27,555 nucleotides of DNA from CAYGJN01 sp964350135 (lineage in GTDB: Bacteria; Bdellovibrionota; Bacteriovoracia; Bacteriovoracales; Bacteriovoracaceae): NCBI GenBank assembly GCA_964350135.1, contig CAYGJN010000021.1, positions 1 to 27,555 on the forward strand, read 5' to 3'. Positions 1-8,194 of this stretch are shown here, piece after piece (positions within the stretch are counted from its first letter, which is position 1; each line of letters opens with the position of its first letter). Made by a program: the position numbers and the translations under genes. The notes beneath the pieces were generated by a model. The model had not been told where the DNA came from. It made no database searches and saw only the letters and a list, made by a program, of their open reading frames with translations.

Positions 1-246
1 TAATTCTTTTTTAGTCCATAAACTTGCAAGATTATTGGCCAGGAGCTTACCAAAATTTTCTATATTTTCTTTGTCTTCAATATTATCAATATGTTCTTTA
101 ACGAAATCTGGGTAGCTGCCAGTTTCAAGAGCTTTTGCGATTTCAGCTTTATCTGTGAATACAGTTTGATAACAACTCTGCGTCTCTTCTTCACTTGAAA
201 AAGAGGACATACTTAAAATCATTAATAAAATCGCTATTATTTTCAC
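1..246 (-). CDS. Secreted protein of unknown function, N-terminal part only
   Basis: An open frame starts at a GTG at 246-244 and stays open to the left edge (82 codons), so the C-terminus is missing. On the minus strand an AAGG-type ribosome binding site lies 9 nt before the GTG. The N-terminus begins with Lys, then a hydrophobic stretch (IIAILLMILSM), then SSFSSEEE, which looks like a Sec signal peptide with cleavage near residues 16-18. The mature part has an early Cys and is charged and helical-looking (KAEIAKALETG, EHIDNIEDKENIEN). I do not recognise the family. The gene is divergent from accD, and the 168 bp between them should hold both promoters. Coding is supported by the signal peptide, the binding site and the absence of stops. 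Function is unknown. Confidence 0.6.
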   Translation of the reverse strand, partial: MKIIAILLMILSMSSFSSEEETQSCYQTVFTDKAEIAKALETGSYPDFVKEHIDNIEDKENIENFGKLLANNLASLWTKKEL

Positions 247-414
247 TTTTCTCAACCTTATAAGCACATCGGTTTGTTGATTAGAAAGCTTAAGCTCTTT
301 TTCAGAGCTATCTTATTAAAATTTAAGGGTTTTACTGTATAAAATGCCTTGTCACAGCGTAATGTTATAGGGAAAATAACATGATCAATAAATAAATTTA
401 TATTCGGAGATTTT

Positions 415-1266
415 ATGGGCTGGTTTGATGACAAGAAAAGTCCCAAACTTAAATCTAGTAAAAAAGCTAATTCACAAACACCATCAGGACTTTGGAAGAA
501 ATGTCCTGAATGCGCTGAAATTGTTTATTCAATTCGCTTAGATGAAAATCAGCAAGTTTGTCCTTATTGTGATCATCATTTTAGAATTGATGCAATTAAA
601 AGAATAGAGCTTTTGGTTGATAAAGATAGTTTTAAAGAAGTCGGTAAGACTTTGACCAGTACTGATCCATTAAATTTTGAAGATAAGAAAAAATATTCTC
701 TAAGACTAAAGGCTGCTAAAGAATTACTAGAAATGGGGGATGGGACATTTGTAGGTGAAGCTGCAATTAATGGTGACCCTGTTGCTATGGCCGTTATGAA
801 TTTTAAGTTTATGGGTGGGTCTATGGGAGTAGCAACTGGAGAGAAAATTGCTCATGCCATGGATATAGCTTATGAGAAGAAAATACCTGCAATCGTTATT
901 TGTAGTTCTGGTGGTGCTCGTATGCAAGAAGGTGTGTTAAGCCTTATGCAAATGGCCAAGACATCAGCTTCACGGCAAAGACTTAAAAATAATGGAATTC
1001 CTTATATTGTTCTTCTTACTGATCCAACAACCGGCGGTACTGCTGCTAGTTTTGGTATGCAAGGAGATATAATATTAGCTGAACCTAAGGCATTGATAGG
1101 TTTTGCAGGCCCTAGAGTGATAGAGCAAAGTATTCGTCAATCTCTACCAAATGGTTTTCAAAGGTCTGAGTATTTGAAAGAACATGGATTTGTGGATCGA
1201 ATTATTCATCGAAGAGATTTAAAAAAAGAGCTATCTTTTTTTATTAAAACATTCAGTCAAAAATGA
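415..1266 (+). CDS. accD: Acetyl-CoA carboxylase carboxyltransferase subunit beta
   Basis: This is the beta subunit of the cytoplasmic acetyl-CoA carboxylase carboxyltransferase. With AccA it moves the carboxyl group from biotin on BCCP to acetyl-CoA, giving malonyl-CoA for fatty acid synthesis. The 283 residues match the usual family length. The N-terminal zinc ribbon is intact, with Cys30, Cys33, Cys49 and Cys52 (CPEC and CPYC knuckles). The crotonase-like core has the conserved GGARMQEGVLSLMQMAK segment, TDPTTGGTAASF and GFAGPRVIEQ. The ATG at 415 follows a GGAG site about 6 nt upstream. The stop overlaps the folC start (ATGA, 1263-1266), an arrangement known from many proteobacteria. It is the first gene of the eight-gene run. 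Upstream, TATAAA at 338-343 is a possible -10, but no convincing -35 goes with it. Confidence 0.97.
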   Translation: MGWFDDKKSPKLKSSKKANSQTPSGLWKKCPECAEIVYSIRLDENQQVCPYCDHHFRIDAIKRIELLVDKDSFKEVGKTLTSTDPLNFEDKKKYSLRLKAAKELLEMGDGTFVGEAAINGDPVAMAVMNFKFMGGSMGVATGEKIAHAMDIAYEKKIPAIVICSSGGARMQEGVLSLMQMAKTSASRQRLKNNGIPYIVLLTDPTTGGTAASFGMQGDIILAEPKALIGFAGPRVIEQSIRQSLPNGFQRSEYLKEHGFVDRIIHRRDLKKELSFFIKTFSQK

Positions 1267-2438
1267 TTACATATCCCAAACAATGCTCTTTTCATGAATT
1301 AAAAGAAAATGAATTACTGAATTTTCTATATAACAAAATGGGAAAAGAAGTTTTTCGTCCCAAACTTTTACATGTTGAACTAGCTTTAAAGCGGCTAGGT
1401 TTAAAAAATAATTTTAAAATAATTACAGTTGGTGGGACTAATGGTAAAGGTGAAGTGTGTTTGAGGGTCTCATCTTATTTATCACAATCTTCAATAAATC
1501 ATGGACTTTTTTTATCTCCACATTGCCTAAGTATCACTGAACGATTTTCTTATAACGGATCTTGTATTGAATACGATGAGATGCTTGATGTCTTCAAATC
1601 AATTGAATTGAATTGTAGTGGAATTGATCTTAGCTTTTATGAGTTTCTTTTTATAAGTTTTTTATATTGGGTAAAAAACAAAAATATAGATGTCCTAGTA
1701 CTAGAGGTTGGACTTGGTGGTAGACTAGATGCTGTTAATACTTTAGATGCTGATATCACTGCCCTTACTAGCATCTCCTTTGATCATACTGAAATCCTTG
1801 GTGAAACTCTCGAACTTATCTTAAAAGAGAAACTATGTATAACAAGAAAAGGCAAATCACTTTTTACAACAATCCATCAACTTGATTTGAAAAAACAAAT
1901 TGCAGCACATTGTTTTGATTTAGATATTAATTGGTTTGATTTAGTGGACCTTGATCACGACTTTATGGAAAAGAATTTTTCATACCGAAATGATTTATTG
2001 GCCAGGCAAATTATTTTAAAACTAACAGCTAAGCTACCGACCAAGAGTGATATTTGCTTTAAGGGACGAGGTGAGGAAAAAGTATTTTTCGAGAATAAAA
2101 TATTCTTTTATGGCACACATAATTCAGATGGTTTCAAAAACTTGATAAATTATTTTGAAAGTAATAAAGAAGAATTTGATATTTTAATACTTTCTCTATC
2201 AAAAAGATCGGAAGAAGAAATTTCTAATATTATCCAACAAATAAAAACAACAAAGAGCTTTAAAGAAATCATCTGGGCCAATGACCAGCACTTTAAGAAA
2301 AAAGAATTAGTTAACGATGATTTTCCTAACGGTAGCGCTTTAGAGATAATTAAAAATATTCAATCAAAAAGAGTACTTGTAACAGGCTCATTTTATTTTA
2401 TTGGTGAAATTCAAAAACAAATGGAGCATGTTTGTTAA
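1263..2438 (+). CDS. folC: Folylpolyglutamate synthase / dihydrofolate synthase
   Basis: An ATP-dependent Mur-ligase-fold enzyme that adds glutamate to dihydropteroate or to reduced folates. Visible family marks are the P-loop ITVGGTNGKGE (residues about 54-64), SPHCLSITERF (85-95), the GLGGRLDAVN segment and SFDHTEILG. At 391 residues it is somewhat shorter than the usual 420-430. Two motifs are off consensus. The P-loop ends GKGE where GKGS is usual, and the C-terminal-domain DGAHN motif reads YGTHNSDG. These could mean altered substrate range or just divergence. The start overlaps the accD stop by 4 nt (translational coupling) and the end overlaps the lptD start by 7 nt. The pabA-like gene two places downstream suits a folate role. 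The family assignment is secure. Whether both activities are kept cannot be read from the sequence. Confidence 0.9.
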   Translation: MITYPKQCSFHELKENELLNFLYNKMGKEVFRPKLLHVELALKRLGLKNNFKIITVGGTNGKGEVCLRVSSYLSQSSINHGLFLSPHCLSITERFSYNGSCIEYDEMLDVFKSIELNCSGIDLSFYEFLFISFLYWVKNKNIDVLVLEVGLGGRLDAVNTLDADITALTSISFDHTEILGETLELILKEKLCITRKGKSLFTTIHQLDLKKQIAAHCFDLDINWFDLVDLDHDFMEKNFSYRNDLLARQIILKLTAKLPTKSDICFKGRGEEKVFFENKIFFYGTHNSDGFKNLINYFESNKEEFDILILSLSKRSEEEISNIIQQIKTTKSFKEIIWANDQHFKKKELVNDDFPNGSALEIIKNIQSKRVLVTGSFYFIGEIQKQMEHVC

Positions 2439-4798
2439 AAATTGTTTTTCTACTTATTTTTACAACTCTCGTTTTCCCCAGAGAGAAACTCTTTCTAAGA
2501 GGAGGCAATGAGGTTTCAATTATTGCAGACAAGGCATATTATTCAGACGGGAAAAAACTCTCAGAAGCTATAGGGAATGTTATTATCAATAAAGGAGGAG
2601 ATACTCTTTATGGTGAGACTGCTGCTTTTTATAGCCAAGAGAACAAGATTGAAATTAAAGGGAATGTACGTTTTACCACAAAAGATTTAACTATTTATGG
2701 TTCTGAGCTAAGTTATAATTTTGATAATAATAATCTATCCATGACTAATGCACGAATTATTTCAAACTCATTTTCTGTTCATGGTAAAGAAATTAAACGT
2801 ATTGGTGAAAGTAAAATTATTGCACGTTATGCTGAGTATACAAGTTGTAATGATTGTCCTGAATCATGGGCCGTTTATGGTGATAAAGTTGAGATAACCT
2901 TAAATGAGTATATTAATGTTTCAGGCGCTATTGTTAAAATCAATGGTGTACCAATGCTCTATAGTCCTTTCTTTATTTTTCCAATTAAAACTAAAAGACA
3001 AACAGGTCTTTTATTTCCAGAGTTTTACTCTTCATCAACAATTGATGGTCTTGTTGTAAAACAACCAATTTTTTGGGCAATATCTGATAATAAGGATGTT
3101 ACTTTAAGTCCAACTATATTTGGTTCACGTGGCTACGGTGGAAATGCTGAATATCGATATATTTATGGAGAAGGTAAGTGGTTACAGATTGATAATCTTT
3201 CAATCTCAGATAATAAGTATAATAAAAACTATATTAGAGGAAACGATGATCCAAGGACTTCTTATAGAACCTTTGGTACTTATGAGCATAATTACCAAAT
3301 AGGTAATAGTATAAACCACCATCTTATTTATCAAGGAGCCAGAGAACTTGATATAATTAATGATTATAGAAAAGAAGTTGATGAAAGTTACAATAGTAAT
3401 GATTTAGGGTTATCAGGTTTTATTGAAGCTAAGTCTGATCGGTTTTCTTTTGTTTTAGAATCTCATTTTAGAGAAAACTTAATAGTTGAGGACCCTAGAG
3501 AATTTGATCATGAATATGTTCAAATATTACCACGAGTTTCAATGAATATGGTTCCTGTTAATATCTTAAGAACTAATCTTCCTGTCTTTAAGTCAATTGA
3601 TCTTTCACTTAATGGTGACGCTACTGTTTTTAAACAAAATCAACATACTGATTTAGGTGATAACCTTTACAGAAATGCTCATCGTTATAATTTTTATCCT
3701 ATACTGGATTTAAATATTGGCTATATTGGTCCTGTTAAGTTTGACTTTAGTGTAGAGTCTGAGTATCAACGTTACAGATTTCCACATGCTGCTGATTATA
3801 AAAACTTTGAAAAATGGGTATCATTTACAAGAAGTGAGGCCAGTATTGAGTTTGATAAAATCTTTGGTCTTGCTTTTAAACGTGAACTTCCAAAAGATGA
3901 AGTTGAGGTTAATGTTAAACGTAAGCAAATAATCTCTAAAGATAGTAAAATTATTGGTCATATTCCTGAATTTGAAAATGATTTGGCCGATGATAATATT
4001 ACTCTTGTTAAAAATAGTTATAGACATGCATCAGAGCTAAAACTTATCCACTATCAGCTAGCTAAAAGTGGAATTACAGGTAATTATGCATTTAAAGAAC
4101 AAATTAAAGAAAAAGTAGGGCTTTTTGACTATCGTGACGCCAGAAGAGAGTTTGAGACTGAAATAGACTCAATATCATCTAAAAAAGAAATCCCAAAAGA
4201 AAATGGTATCGAGTTTCAATGGAATAATATTGTTATTAAGAAATCTCCACAAAAAACTAATTACTCATCTGATGGTAGCTACCTAAAGGATTATTTTAGT
4301 TATACTAAATTGTTTTATTTTGATATCTCTCAAGGTCTCGATGTTTCATCTAATGCTGAAGTAAGTAGAGACTTCACCGATAAACTATCTCGCTTGGCCA
4401 TATCAACTGGTCTTAGTTTAGATAATTTTACAATTAGTACAGAGGAATTTTATTTCTACAATGGTAAACACATCCAGTCATTTGATATTTCTGTTTCAAG
4501 TGATTATGTGGATGCAACTGTTGGTTTTGCTTATAATTCTGTTGATAGTGATGTTCCAACAAATACCCTACGTGTTGGAACAGAGGTCCGCCCTTCAAGT
4601 CTTTATACTCTTAGTGCTGTCTATGATTTAGATCTACGCTCACAGGCAGACAATAATAAGGAATTCTATGAAGTTAAGTATTCACCTAGCAATAATTGTT
4701 GGGAGTTAAAAGTTAATTACTCTGATGATGCAATTGAGACTCGTGTCGCTTTAGATTTTCAGCTTAAATTCAACACAGATTTCACATCCTTATTTTAA
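2432..4798 (+). CDS. lptD: LPS-assembly outer membrane protein LptD
   Basis: The outer-membrane beta-barrel that, with LptE, inserts lipopolysaccharide into the outer leaflet. The 788 residues match the usual length. It has a short signal peptide (LKIVFLLIFTTLVFP), a periplasmic OstA/LptA-like beta-jellyroll at about residues 25-120 (ADKAYYSDG, GNVIINKGGDTLYGE) and then the LptD-specific region with GVPMLYSPFFIFPI and KRQTGLLFPEF. A long barrel of alternating beta-strand segments follows. The start is a TTG at 2432 with a GGAG site 5 nt upstream inside folC. The nearby ATG at 2428 is in another frame that soon stops, so TTG is preferred. Only three Cys are present: CNDC near residue 140 and one before WELKV near the C-terminus. 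The E. coli protein forms two interdomain disulfides from four Cys, so this one can form at most one. Confidence 0.95.
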   Translation: MLKIVFLLIFTTLVFPREKLFLRGGNEVSIIADKAYYSDGKKLSEAIGNVIINKGGDTLYGETAAFYSQENKIEIKGNVRFTTKDLTIYGSELSYNFDNNNLSMTNARIISNSFSVHGKEIKRIGESKIIARYAEYTSCNDCPESWAVYGDKVEITLNEYINVSGAIVKINGVPMLYSPFFIFPIKTKRQTGLLFPEFYSSSTIDGLVVKQPIFWAISDNKDVTLSPTIFGSRGYGGNAEYRYIYGEGKWLQIDNLSISDNKYNKNYIRGNDDPRTSYRTFGTYEHNYQIGNSINHHLIYQGARELDIINDYRKEVDESYNSNDLGLSGFIEAKSDRFSFVLESHFRENLIVEDPREFDHEYVQILPRVSMNMVPVNILRTNLPVFKSIDLSLNGDATVFKQNQHTDLGDNLYRNAHRYNFYPILDLNIGYIGPVKFDFSVESEYQRYRFPHAADYKNFEKWVSFTRSEASIEFDKIFGLAFKRELPKDEVEVNVKRKQIISKDSKIIGHIPEFENDLADDNITLVKNSYRHASELKLIHYQLAKSGITGNYAFKEQIKEKVGLFDYRDARREFETEIDSISSKKEIPKENGIEFQWNNIVIKKSPQKTNYSSDGSYLKDYFSYTKLFYFDISQGLDVSSNAEVSRDFTDKLSRLAISTGLSLDNFTISTEEFYFYNGKHIQSFDISVSSDYVDATVGFAYNSVDSDVPTNTLRVGTEVRPSSLYTLSAVYDLDLRSQADNNKEFYEVKYSPSNNCWELKVNYSDDAIETRVALDFQLKFNTDFTSLF

Positions 4799-4799
4799 T

Positions 4800-5348
4800 A
4801 TGAAAATTGCCTTATATGATTTTGATGATAGTTTTACTTATAATATCGCTTTTTACCTAAAGTACTTTACTCCTAAGCTTAAAGTTATTCATTGGAGAGA
4901 CTATAAAAAATCATTTGAAGATTTTGACTCTATTTTTTTAGGCCCAGGGCCAGGACACCCACTTGATTATGAATCTTTACTAGATGATTTACGTTCTGGA
5001 ATAAAGATAAGGCAGCATAATGGTATTTGTCTTGGGCACCAATTACTGGGACTTTGCCATGGACTTGATATCATACAAAATAAAAAACCTGAGCATGGCA
5101 TCTCTAGAAAAGTGAAAGTACCACAATGGAGTTGTTTCTCTAATAAATTAAAGGGCAAATCTAGTTTGGTACAAGTTTATAATTCGCTTTCGCTTAATGG
5201 AGTTAGCAGTATACGTGATAAGTCATTAAATTTTGATGACGAATTTATGTTTCTAAAAACTGAGCAAAGCTTATCATACCAATTTCATCCAGAATCAGTA
5301 GGAACAAGTTTTCCGATGCTATTTTTTGAAGCCTTTTTTAGGAGATAA
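4800..5348 (+). CDS. Class I glutamine amidotransferase, PabA/TrpG type
   Basis: A glutaminase subunit that would supply ammonia to a chorismate-using partner: PabB for p-aminobenzoate and folate, or TrpE for anthranilate. The 182 residues are slightly below the usual 190. The class I triad is present: Cys77 in GICLGHQ, with His163 and Glu165 in QFHPES. The DFDDSFTYN start, the GPGPGHP oxyanion segment and EHGIS are typical of PabA/TrpG. The usual YHSL reads YNSL. It starts 1 nt after the lptD stop (TAATATG) with no visible Shine-Dalgarno site, so translation probably depends on re-initiation. No component I gene is in the window. With folC in the same run a PabA role is favoured, but TrpG cannot be excluded, so no symbol is given. 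Confidence 0.85.
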   Translation: MKIALYDFDDSFTYNIAFYLKYFTPKLKVIHWRDYKKSFEDFDSIFLGPGPGHPLDYESLLDDLRSGIKIRQHNGICLGHQLLGLCHGLDIIQNKKPEHGISRKVKVPQWSCFSNKLKGKSSLVQVYNSLSLNGVSSIRDKSLNFDDEFMFLKTEQSLSYQFHPESVGTSFPMLFFEAFFRR

Positions 5349-5355
5349 TCATACT

Positions 5356-6027
5356 GTGAAAAAGACTACTATTAGAATAGATGGAATATACTCAAATGAA
5401 CTGCTTACTAAGCTAAAGGCTCAGGGAGAGACTGAGTTCTCCTTTGATTTTAGAGCAAGAAGCCTTAATTTTTTACAGCAATATAAGTTTTTAGAATGCA
5501 TTAAGGGAAATATTTCAAATGGAGATAAACTATTTCTTCATTATAGTAATGAACAAGATTATATTATTCAAAAAATGCTTGATGATTTAAAAGTTGAATC
5601 TCCTGAGTATTCATCCCAAATATATCTCTATTTTTCTGATGTTAAAGAAAAGGAGTTTTATGAATCATTTGAAAAACCATTTTCTTGGGAATTTGATAAT
5701 ATAAGACATCTTGAAAAGATTGTTGATTCTAAGTATTTTAATGAATTAGTTATCCCATTTTCTCTTATTCAATGGCACCACGGTAAAGGTGATTCTATAC
5801 CAATGCTTACAAAAATTTTTAATTTAAGAAATAAGCACAAATTTAATATTTCTATTAAAATAAATTGGGACTTTTCAATAATTGAGTCAGTGTTTGATTT
5901 CTTTCATTTTGATTCATATATCATTCCTGTGAGTCATTATGTTGAGACTTCTTATCGCAATATAGACTTACAAAAAATAGATAATCAAATTGATATAATT
6001 AAGAATCAATTGACAATCTCTCCTTAG
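5356..6027 (+). CDS. Unrecognised protein, possibly a distant TrpF-like barrel
   Basis: I prefer a GTG start at 5356, preceded by AGGAGA at 5340-5345. An in-frame TTG at 5326 would overlap the amidotransferase end and has no binding site. The product is about 223 residues, soluble, with no signal peptide or membrane segment, and rich in aromatic and charged residues. The N-terminus (TIRIDGIYSNELL, then GETEFSFDFRARSLNFLQ) recalls the first strands of phosphoribosylanthranilate isomerase, where a KICGI strand and a GFVF...SPR segment occur in the same order. The catalytic Cys of TrpF is replaced by Asp here, so that activity is not expected. Regular strand-helix alternation also suits a TIM barrel. 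Placement right after a PabA/TrpG-type gene is suggestive only. The fold idea is an inference and the function is unknown. Confidence 0.75.
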   Translation: MKKTTIRIDGIYSNELLTKLKAQGETEFSFDFRARSLNFLQQYKFLECIKGNISNGDKLFLHYSNEQDYIIQKMLDDLKVESPEYSSQIYLYFSDVKEKEFYESFEKPFSWEFDNIRHLEKIVDSKYFNELVIPFSLIQWHHGKGDSIPMLTKIFNLRNKHKFNISIKINWDFSIIESVFDFFHFDSYIIPVSHYVETSYRNIDLQKIDNQIDIIKNQLTISP

Positions 6028-6038
6028 TTCCATATTCC
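6010..6038 (+). promoter_or_regulatory. Possible internal promoter before surE
   Basis: A perfect TTGACA lies at 6010-6015, in the last codons of the preceding gene. Seventeen nt further, at 6033-6038, is TATTCC, a poor -10; CATATT at 6031 is an alternative with a 15-nt spacer. If used, transcription would begin at or next to the surE ATG (6045). surE has no Shine-Dalgarno site, so a leaderless message would explain the start. The weak -10 keeps confidence low. Confidence 0.22.
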
Positions 6039-6044
6039 ATTATT

Positions 6045-6809
6045 ATGCAAATACTACTTTCAAATGATGATGGATTTCATGCGCCGGGTATTTTGGCCCT
6101 TAAAGAAGAATTTATAAAAGAGAATAAAATACTTATTTGTGCTCCTTCATCTGAAAGATCTGGAACAAGTCATGGTTTTTCTCTCCATGACCCTCTTCGT
6201 TTAGAAGAAATTGAGACTGATCATTATTCATGTAGTGGCTATCCTGCAGATTGTACCTTTTTAGCATTAAGTACTCTTTATACTTCTGCTCCTGATTTAG
6301 TTATTAGTGGTATTAATAGAGGTGGTAACCTCGCTCAAGATATATACTATTCAGGTACAATAGCTGCAGCCAGAGAAGCAACACTAAGAGGCGTTTCCTC
6401 CATTGCTGTTTCTATCTGTACAGAGTTCTCTGAGGCTAATGAGTCCAATGTTTATTATGAAGATTGTGCAAAATACTTAAATGAATTGATTAAAAATGGT
6501 CTTACTCAATTTATAAAGAATGAGACATTACTAAATATTAATTTTCCTAATTTAGCTTATAAAGACATAAAAGGTGTGAAATTAACTGAGTTAGGCAGAA
6601 GAAATTATTCCAATGAAGTTGAGAAAAGAAAAGACCCAAGAGGATCGAATTATTGGTGGAATAAAGCAACTTTTCTTGGCACTTTAGACATTCCAAACTC
6701 CGACTGTAACGCTGTTTCAGATGGTTACGTATCAATATCCAATCTTAATGTTTTTCCTAGCGGTTCCGAAGAGCTGAGTAAATTACGCGAGTTTATCGCG
6801 CAGCTTTAA
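6045..6809 (+). CDS. surE: 5'/3'-nucleotidase SurE
   Basis: A metal-dependent nucleoside monophosphate phosphatase of the SurE family (cytoplasmic; some members also cut short polyphosphate). The 254 residues match the family length. The metal-binding start LLSNDDGFHAPG (residues 4-15) has the paired Asp. SERSGTSHG, SGYPADC and the signature ISGINRGGNLAQDIYYSGT follow in order. The start cannot be elsewhere, because the conserved motif begins at residue 4. No Shine-Dalgarno site precedes it in the 17-nt gap (ttccatattccattatt). It is followed by an NlpD-like gene, the classical surE-nlpD order also seen in gammaproteobacteria. In a predator it could help to recycle prey nucleotides, alongside gsk further on (inference). 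Confidence 0.96.
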   Translation: MQILLSNDDGFHAPGILALKEEFIKENKILICAPSSERSGTSHGFSLHDPLRLEEIETDHYSCSGYPADCTFLALSTLYTSAPDLVISGINRGGNLAQDIYYSGTIAAAREATLRGVSSIAVSICTEFSEANESNVYYEDCAKYLNELIKNGLTQFIKNETLLNINFPNLAYKDIKGVKLTELGRRNYSNEVEKRKDPRGSNYWWNKATFLGTLDIPNSDCNAVSDGYVSISNLNVFPSGSEELSKLREFIAQL

Positions 6810-6825
6810 AAAACCGTGAGGGAGA

Positions 6826-7488
6826 ATGTTAAAATTCTTGATCTTAGTTAGCATGAGCTATCTTTTGTCATCCTGCGGACATATGCAAAGTGGGCAATAT
6901 GTCCAAATTTCAAAAGGTGCCAATTTAGATTTTTATGCTAAAAAATATGGCGTTCAAAAAAGTAAGATTAAACTTGCTAATCCAAGGGCCGGCTTTAATA
7001 AAGGTGAATGGATTTTTGTTCCTTTAGAAAGAGGGATTCTAAGAGCTGTTTCTTCATATAATTATGCGAAAAATTTTGCGACTGGTCATTTCCTCTGGCC
7101 AGTACCTGCGTCTAAAAAAGTTACATCCCTCTATGGTCCTCGTTGGGGGCGAAATCATAATGGGGTTGATATTGCAGCTCCTCGTGGCACTCATATATTG
7201 AGTATAGATGATGGTGTTGTTATTTATTCTGGGCGTGGCTTGCGTGGCTTTGGAAATCTGATTGTGCTTAAGCACAGAGAAGGTATTTATAGCATTTACG
7301 CTCATAATTCAAAAAATTATGTCAACAAGGGTGAGCAAGTCTCAAGAGGCGAGGTTATTGGAAAAGTTGGCTCTAGTGGTAAGGCAACAGGCCCACATCT
7401 TCATTTTGAAATAAGAAGAAAAGATGAGGCACTTGACCCTCTTGCATTTTATAACTCTTCAACTTATAAGGTTTATGCTAAAAGGTAG
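6826..7488 (+). CDS. LysM/M23 murein endopeptidase lipoprotein, NlpD-like
   Basis: A periplasmic peptidoglycan hydrolase or hydrolase activator anchored as a lipoprotein. The 220 residues begin with a lipoprotein signal (LLSSC, lipid on Cys17). A LysM-like glycan-binding segment lies at about residues 25-67 (VQISKGANLDFYAKKYGV, KGEWIFVPL). The C-terminal M23 (lysostaphin-type) domain follows at about 90-205. Zinc ligands appear complete: HNGVDI gives His and Asp, YAHN gives a His, and HLHFE gives the HxH. E. coli NlpD and EnvC lack these ligands and only activate amidases, so this protein may be catalytically active. The ATG at 6826 follows GAGGGAG closely, and the start is fixed by the signal peptide. 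The surE-nlpD neighbourhood supports the NlpD-like reading. Confidence 0.9.
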   Translation: MLKFLILVSMSYLLSSCGHMQSGQYVQISKGANLDFYAKKYGVQKSKIKLANPRAGFNKGEWIFVPLERGILRAVSSYNYAKNFATGHFLWPVPASKKVTSLYGPRWGRNHNGVDIAAPRGTHILSIDDGVVIYSGRGLRGFGNLIVLKHREGIYSIYAHNSKNYVNKGEQVSRGEVIGKVGSSGKATGPHLHFEIRRKDEALDPLAFYNSSTYKVYAKR

Positions 7489-7504
7489 CAAAGGACCTTA
7501 AATA

Positions 7505-8194
7505 GTGAACAAGAAATATTTCTATCTAATTATTATTATTATTAGCATTTGTTTAAATTTGTTTCTCTATCGGAAAAACTCTAATCTTAAGACTATGGTT
7601 GTTGATTTAAAATCTGAGCTTATGTCACAAGAAAAGAAAACTAAGCAATATAGAAAAAAAATAGTGAAGACTAGAAACAAACTTAATTCTGAGTCTGAAA
7701 TCCTTAAAGAAAAACTTGCTAAGGCCAAAGAGCAAGATTTGTCAGAGTCTGACTCATTGGAGCCTACTGAAGATAATAATGAAGATGGAGTATTGAAAGA
7801 AGATCCTTTCGCAAATTTAAGTGAAGATGAAATTGTCAGCCAGTTGGATGAAGAAAAAAAACAATGGGAGACAAGACTTTCAGATTATTTTGAAAGGGGG
7901 CTTGGCCTAACTAATACGGACTATAATTATTATCAAGATAAATCCCGTGAGCTTGAAAAATTAAGAGGCGAGATTATGAATAAATATGCTCAAGCAGCAG
8001 AAGCAAATAATTTGCCCTATATTCCATCTTTTCAAGAAGAACAAGAGATGTATAAGATGCAGCTAAAATTTGTAAAAGACTTAGAGTCTAAAATGGGTAA
8101 AAAGAATGTGGATAGACTCATTGAATATGAAAGAGAAATGAAAGTTAAAATGATTGTTGAAAAAGGCTATTATAATTCATTTGGCGTTTTTTAA
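7505..8194 (+). CDS. Membrane-anchored coiled-coil protein, unknown
   Basis: The last gene of the eight-gene run. The GTG at 7505 has AAGGA 9 nt upstream. The product has 229 residues. After NKKYF it has one hydrophobic segment (residues about 6-21, LIIIIISICLNLFL), probably an uncleaved anchor. A long Lys/Glu-rich coiled coil follows at about 25-75, then an acidic linker (SESDSLEPTEDNNEDG). The C-terminal helical region ends FEQ-like with many Glu, Lys and Met residues. I do not recognise the family. Position after an NlpD-like gene suggests an envelope or division role, but that is only context. Its stop at 8192-8194 overlaps the stop of the convergent gene, both inside TTAA. Confidence 0.8.
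   Translation: MNKKYFYLIIIIISICLNLFLYRKNSNLKTMVVDLKSELMSQEKKTKQYRKKIVKTRNKLNSESEILKEKLAKAKEQDLSESDSLEPTEDNNEDGVLKEDPFANLSEDEIVSQLDEEKKQWETRLSDYFERGLGLTNTDYNYYQDKSRELEKLRGEIMNKYAQAAEANNLPYIPSFQEEQEMYKMQLKFVKDLESKMGKKNVDRLIEYEREMKVKMIVEKGYYNSFGVF

Noticed and set aside
293..309. Inverted repeat AGCTCT-ttttc-AGAGCT between the first gene and accD
   Set aside because: Only 6 bp, no T-run after it on either strand, and located between divergent genes, where a terminator is not expected.
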